NCBI GenBank assembly: GCA_965228625.1
Contig: OZ245829.1
Location: 4,340,001-4,404,000 of the forward strand
Source: UBA2767 sp965228625
GTDB taxonomy: Bacteria > Pseudomonadota > Alphaproteobacteria > Rhizobiales > Methyloligellaceae
Length of the DNA stretch: 64,000 bases
Direction: 5' to 3'
Shown: positions 58,003-64,000 of the stretch, piece after piece
Layout: the number at the start of each line of letters is the position of its first letter
How positions within the stretch are numbered: the first letter of the stretch is position 1
Position numbers and translations under genes: made by a program
Notes under the pieces: generated by a model
Told to the model about the DNA's origin: nothing
The model's database searches: none
What the model saw: only the letters and a program-made list of their open reading frames with translations

Positions 58003-58390
58003 CGGATGATGTCGCAGGTTCCTTATCGCGCGCGATAACGACTTGACCATCATCCTTCGGCTTTTCGAACGTCGGTTGCCGAGGTTCGTCAGTTGATGAT
58101 TTTGAAGCGTATGGACCTTCGATGCCGGTCTCGACCACCACGTCCACGGGGCCTCCGGTCATAATGAGATGCTCGACATTGTCCCGCTTGAGCAGGATCA
58201 GCTTTCTGCGCCCGTCGACCGAAGCCGCCTCAACGACACCGAGGCGCCGTTCCCTGCCGCGCAAAAAGCTCGGTCCCGAATTGCCCCTGGAACCGGCGCC
58301 GCGCAACAGCCGCGCGCCGATGAGTATCAACGCGATGACAAACAAGAAGGCGATCGCGTAAACGATGAGGGTATTCAGATCGGTTGGCAT
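57986..58390 (-). CDS. fliO: Flagellar biosynthetic protein FliO
   Basis: 134 residues: one membrane helix (about 8-28; TLIVYAIAFLFVIALILIGA) followed by a cytoplasmic FliO domain (RERRLGVVEAASVDGRRKLILLKRDNVEHLIMTGGPVDVVVETGI) and a charged tail. FliO assists assembly of the FliP ring. The gene precedes and overlaps fliP, as commonly seen. ATG 58390 is preferred over GTG 58396. A possible sigma-54 element is immediately upstream. Confidence 0.9.
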   Translation of the reverse strand: MPTDLNTLIVYAIAFLFVIALILIGARLLRGAGSRGNSGPSFLRGRERRLGVVEAASVDGRRKLILLKRDNVEHLIMTGGPVDVVVETGIEGPYASKSSTDEPRQPTFEKPKDDGQVVIARDKEPATSSDDKDP

Positions 58391-58409
58391 GAGCACTCAC
58401 ACAGTCCAC

Positions 58410-58425
58410 CGCAACGGCCTTGCCT
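58410..58425 (-). promoter_or_regulatory. Possible sigma-54 promoter for fliO-fliP
   Basis: Minus-strand AGGCAAGGCCGTTGCG has GG-N10-GC and TTGC at -12 but a non-consensus -24. The predicted leader would be about 10 bases, short for a ribosome binding site, so the call is tentative. Confidence 0.35.
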
Positions 58426-58435
58426 TACGCGGCGT

Positions 58436-58489
58436 ATGGTTAACGTCGGTAGGCAAAAATTGCCGTACGTAGCCCTAACAAATGGTTAA
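58436..58489. promoter_or_regulatory. Two ATGGTTAA octamers flanking an ftr-like palindrome
   Basis: ATGGTTAA occurs at 58436-58443 and 58482-58489, 46 bases apart in the same orientation. Between them is the palindrome GGCAAAAATTGCC (58452-58464). The octamers are CtrA half-site type; the palindrome has the same core as the FlbD-type sites upstream of flgE and flgF. It may control the divergent fliOP and flgB operons together. Confidence 0.5.
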
Positions 58490-58554
58490 TTGTCCCCGCC
58501 TGGCTGGCCGCATTTCTTAAACCGTGCAGACTTGAAGCAACGTATAGCGGCATT

Positions 58555-58569
58555 TTAACGACATTTTAA
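58555..58569. promoter_or_regulatory. CtrA box upstream of the flgB operon
   Basis: TTAACGACATTTTAA is a full TTAA-N7-TTAA motif 75 bases before flgB. The early basal-body and export-gate operon is expected in the CtrA tier. Confidence 0.8.
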
Positions 58570-58643
58570 CCCTGAAGGCGGCAAAGTTTTCCCAGACGGC
58601 TGACGGCAAAGGCGGTCCTGTTAACGATTCTTGCGAGGAAGAC

Positions 58644-59057
58644 GTGGCATTCGCCGACTTGTCCCTTTTGGGCATTCTGAAAACCAAGATGAATTGGCAC
58701 CAGTCACGCCAGAGCGTGCTGGCGCATAACGTCGCGAACGCGGATACGCCTGACTTTCGTCCGTCGGATCTCAAGCCGATGAACACGCGCGATCGCGTGC
58801 TTGCGCCGCAGCTCGCAGGCGTCAACGCCGCGCGCACGCACCGGGCGCATTTCGCGGGCGGGATCATCAGCCCGGCGGGCAATGGCTTCACGAGCGACGG
58901 GGCCAAGGGGTGGGAAACGACGCCGGCGGGCAACTCCGTGGTTCTGGAAGAGCAGATGATCAAGGTGTCGGCCAACCAGTTCGACTTCCAGGTCGCGTCA
59001 TCGCTTTACGCGCGTTCGCTTGGGCTTCTCAAGACGGCAGTCGGACGCGGCCGCTAG
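58644..59057 (+). CDS. flgB: Flagellar proximal rod protein FlgB
   Basis: 137 residues. GTG start with GCGAGGAAG upstream. The rod motif is KMNWHQSRQSVLAHNVANADTPDFRPSDLKPM, and the C-terminus has VLEEQMIKVSANQFDFQVASSLYARSLGLLKTAVG. FlgB is among the first rod subunits assembled on the MS ring and export gate. It leads flgB-flgC-fliE-fliQ-fliR-flhB, which groups rod, MS-rod junction and export-apparatus genes, the earliest structures of the flagellum. Confidence 0.96.
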   Translation: MAFADLSLLGILKTKMNWHQSRQSVLAHNVANADTPDFRPSDLKPMNTRDRVLAPQLAGVNAARTHRAHFAGGIISPAGNGFTSDGAKGWETTPAGNSVVLEEQMIKVSANQFDFQVASSLYARSLGLLKTAVGRGR

Positions 59058-59101
59058 GACCGGGTTCGTGAAACAGCTTCAGTAAATTCGGGAACGAAAA
59101 C

Positions 59102-59512
59102 ATGGATTTGATGGCTTCAATGAAGATCGCGGCCTCGGGCCTCAAGGCCCAGAGCGGACGCATGCGGGTCATTGCCGAGAACCTCGCAAACGCGAACTCG
59201 ACGGCGCAGACACCGGAGGGCCAGCCTTACCGCCGGCGCATTCCGACATTCACCCAGGAGATCAATCGCGAGCTCGGGGTGAAGACCGTAAAGGCGGGAC
59301 GGATTCTGATCGATCAAAGCGACTTCGGACGGCGGTACGAGCCCGGTCATCCGGCCGCGGACGACAAGGGGTACGTGCTGGTCCCCAACGTCAACTCACT
59401 GGTCGAGGGGATGGACATGCGCGAAGCACAACGCAGCTATCAGGCGAACCTGAACGTGATCAGCGCAACGCGCCGCATGCTGTCGCGGACGCTGGAAATC
59501 CTGCGCGCGTGA
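59102..59512 (+). CDS. flgC: Flagellar proximal rod protein FlgC
   Basis: 136 residues: N-terminal LMASMKIAASGLKAQSGRMRVIAENLANANSTAQTPEGQPYRRR and C-terminal YVLVPNVNSLVEGMDMREAQRSYQANLNVISATRRMLSRTLEIL are diagnostic of FlgC. It is part of the proximal rod together with FlgB and FlgF. It lies 44 bases after flgB and 29 before fliE. Confidence 0.97.
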   Translation: MDLMASMKIAASGLKAQSGRMRVIAENLANANSTAQTPEGQPYRRRIPTFTQEINRELGVKTVKAGRILIDQSDFGRRYEPGHPAADDKGYVLVPNVNSLVEGMDMREAQRSYQANLNVISATRRMLSRTLEILRA

Positions 59513-59541
59513 TCGTGACCGGAAAGAGGGAGAGCTAGACC

Positions 59542-59862
59542 ATGTCGACGACGCCATCAGCCGCCGCGGGTGCCTATACCTCGATCGCGGACATAGCCGA
59601 CAACATGCGAAACGGCGCGGGACGCGTCGCCGATGACCCGGACAAGACCAGTTTCGGGGACGTTGTCGAAGCGGTCCTGTCCAACGTCGCGGAGAGCGGC
59701 GCGGCGACGGAGAACAAGGCGATCGACATGGCCAACGGCAAGACCGACGTGGTCGATCTCGTCACCGCGGTCGCGGAAACCGAGCTGGCGGTCGAGACCC
59801 TCGTCACCGTGCGGGACCGTGTGATCTCCGCCTATCAGGAAATTCTGAACATGCCGATCTGA
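59542..59862 (+). CDS. fliE: Flagellar hook-basal body protein FliE
   Basis: 106 residues with the FliE C-terminal helices FGDVVEAVLSNVAESGAATENKAIDMANGKTDVVDLVTAVAETELAVETLVTVRDRVISAYQEILNMPI. FliE joins the MS ring and export gate to the rod. The sequence ends with the family-typical YQEI-x-xMPI. GGGAGAG lies just upstream of the ATG. Confidence 0.96.
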   Translation: MSTTPSAAAGAYTSIADIADNMRNGAGRVADDPDKTSFGDVVEAVLSNVAESGAATENKAIDMANGKTDVVDLVTAVAETELAVETLVTVRDRVISAYQEILNMPI

Positions 59863-59904
59863 CGGAGGCCGTACGCACGGCTTTCCGGACAGGGGAGGGG
59901 AAAG

Positions 59905-60168
59905 ATGAGCGGGGCAGAAATTCTCGACGTTGCCCGTGACGGGATCTGGACGCTGTTAAAGGTGGCCGGTCCGCTGATGATCGTCGGACTGATCGTCGGC
60001 GTCGTCATCGCCTTGTTCCAGGCGCTGACGCAGATACAGGAAATGACGCTCGTCTTCATCCCGAAGATCATCGCCATTTTCCTGACGATGCTGGTCGCGC
60101 TGCCGTTCATGGGCACCGCGCTGGCGGGTTACATGAACCGGATAGCCCAGCATATTGTCGGCGGCTGA
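59905..60168 (+). CDS. fliQ: Flagellar export gate protein FliQ
   Basis: 87 residues with two membrane helices (about 14-38 and 47-75) and the FliQ signature GPLMIVGLIVGVVIALFQALTQIQEMTLVFIPKIIAI. It forms the export gate with FliP and FliR. GGGGAGGGG provides a strong ribosome binding site. The fliR start follows after 6 bases. Confidence 0.97.
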   Translation: MSGAEILDVARDGIWTLLKVAGPLMIVGLIVGVVIALFQALTQIQEMTLVFIPKIIAIFLTMLVALPFMGTALAGYMNRIAQHIVGG

Positions 60169-60174
60169 CGGGCG

Positions 60175-60939
60175 ATGACCATTTCGCTCGATTTCCTGCC
60201 GCAGACCGCATTCGCATTTCTGCTGATCTTTGCGCGCATCGGCGCCATGACTATGGCGCTGCCGGGCATCGGTGACAGAACCGTCCCCACGCGCATCCGG
60301 CTGGTGTTCGCACTGGCGCTCAGTATGATCCTCTATCCTCTTGTCAACACGGCTTTTCCCGAGCTGCCCGACAGCCTTTACGGCATGCTCGTCGCGATTG
60401 TGCGCGAGGTCCTGATCGGGATCGCGATCGGCATGGCCGTCCGTCTCATTGTCAGCGCCATCCAGGTGGTGGGATCAGTCATCGCCTTTCAGAGCGGACT
60501 GGCCTTCGCGCAGAATGTCGATCCGGCGAACGGCACGCAATCGACCCTGTTCGGCTCGTTTCTGTCGGTTCTGTCCGTCGCGCTGATTTTCGCGACCGAC
60601 CTCCACCACCTGCTGCTGTCAGCCATCTATGACAGCTATCAGCTCTTCAAGCCGGGCGGGGTTTTCCCCACAGGCGACTTCGCCGAGGTCGCCGTCGAGA
60701 CGCTGTCGAAGGGGTTCCGCATCGCCATACAACTGACCGGGCCCTTCCTGGCATTCGGCCTGATCTTCTATCTCGGCATCGGCGTGCTGTCGCGGCTGAT
60801 CCCGCAGGTGCACGTGTTCTTCCTCGCCCTCCCGCTCAACATCATGCTCGGCATTCTGCTGTTCATGCTGCTGCTCGGCACCTTCATGCTCTGGTACCTC
60901 GATTATTTCGGCGAGGCGCTCGAGCCCTACCTGGTGTGA
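60175..60939 (+). CDS. fliR: Flagellar export gate protein FliR
   Basis: 254 residues, about six helices. FliR features include FARIGAMTMALPGIGDRTVPTRIRLVFALALSMIL, LVAIVREVLIGIAIGMAVRLI, QSGLAFAQNVDPANGTQSTLFGSFLSVL and LSRLIPQVHVFFLALPLNIMLGILLFM. It completes the FliPQR gate and contacts FlhB, encoded 23 bases downstream. Confidence 0.96.
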   Translation: MTISLDFLPQTAFAFLLIFARIGAMTMALPGIGDRTVPTRIRLVFALALSMILYPLVNTAFPELPDSLYGMLVAIVREVLIGIAIGMAVRLIVSAIQVVGSVIAFQSGLAFAQNVDPANGTQSTLFGSFLSVLSVALIFATDLHHLLLSAIYDSYQLFKPGGVFPTGDFAEVAVETLSKGFRIAIQLTGPFLAFGLIFYLGIGVLSRLIPQVHVFFLALPLNIMLGILLFMLLLGTFMLWYLDYFGEALEPYLV

Positions 60940-60962
60940 TGGCGCGCGCGTAAGGAGAGGGT

Positions 60963-62045
60963 ATGGCCGAGAATCCGGAACAACACGAAAAGACAGAAGA
61001 GCCGACCCAGAAGAAGCTCGACGATGCGCACAAGAAGGGCGACGTCGCGAAGAGCCAGGAGGTCAATAGCTGGTTCCTCATGATCGGCGCCGTCCTGGTG
61101 CTGACGGTTTTCTCCAAGGATATGGCCGCATCGATCGCCGGGACGCTGAAGATCATGCTGGCGCAGGCGCACGAGCTGCCCGTCAGCGGCGAGGGACTGC
61201 GCGCCAATCTGTGGAATCTCCTGACCGCGGTTCTGGCCGCGGTTGCCATCCCGTTCATTCTGTTCATCCTCGCCGGACTGGCCGGCAACCTGGTGCAGCA
61301 TCGCCCGCTCTTCTCCTGGGAGCCGGTCCAGCCGAAATTGTCAAAAATCTCACCGTTGGCCGGGTTCAAGCGCCTGTTCTCGTCAACGAGCCTGGTCAAT
61401 TTTGCCAAGGGCATCGCCAAGCTCGTCATCGTTTCGACGGTCATCCTGGTGATCGTCTGGCCCAACCGCGACAAGCTCGATGCGCTCGTTCTGCTCGATC
61501 CTTCAGCACTTCTGGACGTGACGCAGGATATGGCGATCAAGGTCATGATCGGCGTCGTTGCGATCCTGTCGATCGTCGCTGCGCTCGACTTTGCCTGGCA
61601 GAAGCACAAATGGTGGGAGAAGCAGCGCATGACCATCAAGGAGCTGCGCGACGAGTACAAGCAGCTCGAGGGCGACCCGCAGGTCCGCGCCAAACTGCGG
61701 CAGGTCCGCATCGAGCGGGGCCGCAAACGGATGATGCAAAACGTGCCGCGCGCCGCCGTCGTCATCACCAACCCGACGCACTATTCGGTCGCTCTTGAAT
61801 ACGAGGCGGGCATGGATGCACCGGTTTGCGTCGCGAAGGGCGTCGACAACGTTGCCCTCAAGATCCGCGAGCTTGCCAGGGAGCACGACATTCCGATCGT
61901 CGAAAACCCGCCGCTTGCCCGCACGTTGCACGCCGGCGTTGAGATCGACGACGAAGTTCCGCCGGAGCACTACAAGGCGGTCGCGGAGGTTATCGGCTAC
62001 GTGATGCGGCTGCGCAGGCACGGGCAAGGGCGCGCGCGCCATTAG
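60963..62045 (+). CDS. flhB: Flagellar export switch protein FlhB
   Basis: 360 residues. N-terminal EKTEEPTQKKLDDAHKKGDVAKSQEVNSWF is the family signature, four membrane helices follow, and the cytoplasmic domain carries the autocleavage motif N270-P-T-H in VVITNPTHYSVALEY. Cleavage there switches export from hook to filament substrates. The protein ends with YVMRLRRHGQGRARH. Last flagellar gene of the operon; cckA starts 77 bases later on the same strand. Confidence 0.96.
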   Translation: MAENPEQHEKTEEPTQKKLDDAHKKGDVAKSQEVNSWFLMIGAVLVLTVFSKDMAASIAGTLKIMLAQAHELPVSGEGLRANLWNLLTAVLAAVAIPFILFILAGLAGNLVQHRPLFSWEPVQPKLSKISPLAGFKRLFSSTSLVNFAKGIAKLVIVSTVILVIVWPNRDKLDALVLLDPSALLDVTQDMAIKVMIGVVAILSIVAALDFAWQKHKWWEKQRMTIKELRDEYKQLEGDPQVRAKLRQVRIERGRKRMMQNVPRAAVVITNPTHYSVALEYEAGMDAPVCVAKGVDNVALKIRELAREHDIPIVENPPLARTLHAGVEIDDEVPPEHYKAVAEVIGYVMRLRRHGQGRARH

Positions 62046-62122
62046 AATTTGGCGCCTCACATTGGCGACAGCGCAACACTTTTCGGTGCGCGGCAACGCA
62101 TAGAATCGGATAGTTTGCGCCT

Positions 62123-64000
62123 ATGAGCGACATCGACGCGCAAATGCCGGCATCGGAACGTTCCGGTGAAGCCGACAGCCGCGACAGCGGCATTGGCCTG
62201 CTGGTGCTCCTGGCGGTCGGGCTGGCCGTCGCCGCGGTGGCGCTGGCGATGCTGAACCGGGATGTCGCCGAACCATATGTTCTTGCCGTGCTGGGCGGGC
62301 TCTCGGTCATCGGTGTCTTCGCGCTGTTCGCCGGAGCGGTCGGTCTGTTGCGGTTTTCGGAACGCACCGAGCGCGACGACCTGACCCGGACCCTGCTCGA
62401 TCATTTGCCGTATGGTGCGCTCGTAACCACGCCCCGCGGCCAGGTGGTCTACGCCAACGAGGCTTATCACCGGATCATCGGCATACCGGAGGAAGCCGGC
62501 ACGCCGACAGTCGAGCGGCATTTCTCAAGCGATCCGCGTGTCAGCGAAAAACTGTTCCGTCTCGCGCGCGCCGCGCGGCAGGGAAATGCCTGGGAGGAAG
62601 AGTTCCCGCATGCGGTTCCGGAAGGGGCGGCGGGCGACGACGACGGCATGCGCTGGTTCCGCGTCTCCGTCCGGCAGGTTCCGATCCGCCCGGGCCGGGG
62701 CTCCAGATCCGCCCACACGCTCTGGCTGGTCGACGATATCACCGGAGAACGGCGCAAGGACGACAGCGCGTTCGCAAGCCTGCAACAGATGGTCGACTAT
62801 CTCGATCACGCGCCCGCGGGATTTCTGTCTGCCAAACCGTCCGGCACGATCACGTACATGAACGCCACCATGGCGCGCTGGCTCGGTCATGACCTCTCCG
62901 ACGTTGCCGACGGCAAGTTGAGCCTGGGGGATGTGATCATCGGCGACACCGGCCCGCTCACGGCCGAGGCCCACGGCAAGGGCATGCCGAAAAAGGACGA
63001 AATCGAGACCGATCTGGTGCGCCGCGACGGAACGAGCTTCGCTGTCCGTATTCTGTATCGACCGCCCGCTCCGGGCGACGGCGAGTTCACGCGCATGATC
63101 GTTCTCGACCATGCCCTGGACGGCGAGTCCGAGGCGCAAGCAGGGTCGATGCGCGCGCGGTTCTCGCGCATGTTTCATGCCGCACCGATCGCCATCGCAA
63201 CGGTCGACGACAAGGGCCGGGTCGATGAGATGAACTCGGCGTTTTCCCGGATGCTGGCGCGGTCGGGGGCCGCGTTCGAACCCGGTCGGACGGCACTTGC
63301 CGATCTCGTCGCCAACGACAACAGAGGTCCGCTCCTGAAGGCGATCGACGCCGCGCGCGCGGGCCACGCCGACATCGAACCTGTCGATCTCGTGTTCGGC
63401 GACCAGGGCGAGCGCAGTGGCAGGTTCTTCTTCAGCGCCGCTGCCGCCGACGATGGCGAGGGGATGACGGTTCTCGTTCACGCCATCGATACGACCGATC
63501 AGCGGGCGCTCGAGCTCCAGTTCGCACAAAGCCAGAAGATGCAGGCGGTCGGACAGCTCGCCGGCGGCATTGCACATGACTTCAACAACGTCCTGACCGC
63601 GATTATCGGGTTTTCCGATCTCCTCCTCGCCAATCACCGTCCGACGGACCCGGCGTTTCAGGACATCATGAACATCAAGCAGAACGCGAACCGGGCCGCG
63701 GGCCTGGTCCGGCAACTGCTCGCGTTCTCGCGCCAGCAGCGGCTGCGCCCGCAGGTTCTGTCCCTGAACGATGTGTTGGCGGACCTGACAATTCTGCTCG
63801 GCCGCCTGCTGGGTGAGAAAATCGAGCTTGATCTCCAGCACGGACGCGACCTCTGGCTTGTCACGGCCGACCTGCATCAGTTCGAGCAGGTGGTCATCAA
63901 TCTTGCCGTCAACGCCCGAGATGCCATGCCTGACGGCGGCAAGCTTACGATCCGCACGGCGAACGTCACCGAGCGCGAGTCGGAGAAACTTGACCACAAG
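62123..64000 (+). CDS. cckA: CckA-like hybrid histidine kinase, 3' end outside window
   Basis: 626 codons are visible and the frame is open to the last base. Two membrane helices (about 24-44 and 51-76) are followed by PAS-like segments (DHLPYGALVTTPRGQVVYANEAY; LDHAPAGFLSAKPSGTITYMNATM; FHAAPIAIATVDDKGRVDEMNSAF). Then comes the dimerisation box with phosphoacceptor H485 in MQAVGQLAGGIAHDFNNVLTAIIGFSDLLL and the N box QFEQVVINLAVNARDAMPDGG. The order and wording match CckA, which through ChpT controls CtrA. The G boxes and expected receiver domain lie beyond the window. Several CtrA boxes in this locus fit. Confidence 0.9.
   Translation, partial: MSDIDAQMPASERSGEADSRDSGIGLLVLLAVGLAVAAVALAMLNRDVAEPYVLAVLGGLSVIGVFALFAGAVGLLRFSERTERDDLTRTLLDHLPYGALVTTPRGQVVYANEAYHRIIGIPEEAGTPTVERHFSSDPRVSEKLFRLARAARQGNAWEEEFPHAVPEGAAGDDDGMRWFRVSVRQVPIRPGRGSRSAHTLWLVDDITGERRKDDSAFASLQQMVDYLDHAPAGFLSAKPSGTITYMNATMARWLGHDLSDVADGKLSLGDVIIGDTGPLTAEAHGKGMPKKDEIETDLVRRDGTSFAVRILYRPPAPGDGEFTRMIVLDHALDGESEAQAGSMRARFSRMFHAAPIAIATVDDKGRVDEMNSAFSRMLARSGAAFEPGRTALADLVANDNRGPLLKAIDAARAGHADIEPVDLVFGDQGERSGRFFFSAAAADDGEGMTVLVHAIDTTDQRALELQFAQSQKMQAVGQLAGGIAHDFNNVLTAIIGFSDLLLANHRPTDPAFQDIMNIKQNANRAAGLVRQLLAFSRQQRLRPQVLSLNDVLADLTILLGRLLGEKIELDLQHGRDLWLVTADLHQFEQVVINLAVNARDAMPDGGKLTIRTANVTERESEKLDHK

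Noticed and set aside
62525..63997. 490-codon open frame opposite cckA
   Set aside because: The plus-strand frame carries membrane helices, PAS segments, H box and N box; the opposite frame is arginine/valine-rich without motifs.

Overview
This is GC-rich chromosomal DNA from an alphaproteobacterium, most likely of the order Hyphomicrobiales or a close relative. The placement rests on gene content: a Growth Pole Ring (GPR/RgsE)-type coiled-coil protein, FlbT/FlaF flagellin regulators, FliX, a MotE-like protein, a one-cysteine DksA and a CckA-type hybrid kinase. There are no rRNA or tRNA genes, prophage, insertion sequences or CRISPR arrays. The base composition looks even, so this reads as core chromosome.

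Positions 1-34,150 are metabolic and envelope genes in short operons. In order they are: the tail of a phosphoglycolate phosphatase; soxXA with ccdA (thiosulfate oxidation cytochromes and a thiol-reductant transporter); thiD; a fumarylacetoacetase-family hydrolase divergent from an RND/MMPL exporter and an aminotransferase; an SDR protein without the Tyr-Lys pair; a threonine/serine dehydratase; a CheZ-like phosphatase; an MFS carrier; a four-gene Mla-type lipid transport operon; the GPR-like giant; an Hpt protein; a ferredoxin and its reductase; a Tat-exported intradiol dioxygenase; a UspA protein; a methyltransferase with a repeat-rich N-terminus; an ECF sigma/anti-sigma pair; a sodium:solute symporter with a 39-residue partner; and ycjX-ycjF. 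Two structured intergenic regions look like unannotated small RNAs, at about 8580-8742 (+) and 9771-9870 (-).

Positions 34,200-64,000 are a large flagellar locus ending in the cell-cycle kinase gene cckA. Transcription units are flgE-flgK-flgL (+); flagellin, then flbT-flaF (-); flgI-cheL-flbY (-) divergent from fliX (+); dksA (+); flgF-flgG-flgA-flgH (-) divergent from fliL-fliM-DUF6468-like-motE (+); a 1217-residue TPR protein (+); fliO-fliP (-); and flgB-flgC-fliE-fliQ-fliR-flhB (+), then cckA, which runs off the end.

The intergenic regions carry a readable regulatory code. Four full CtrA boxes (TTAA-N7-TTAA) lie upstream of fliX, the TPR gene, the flgB operon and a 30-residue membrane microprotein. 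Four clear sigma-54 elements (GG-N10-GC) precede the flgE, flgI, flgF and fliL units. GGCAA-N3-TTGCC palindromes resembling FlbD ftr sites lie upstream of several of them. This fits the Caulobacter-type cascade CckA -> CtrA -> early flagellar genes and fliX -> FliX/FlbD + sigma-54 -> hook, ring and filament genes. The least explained elements are two tiny paralogous membrane proteins at 34248-34340 and 34469-34582, the two RNA candidates, and the large TPR protein.
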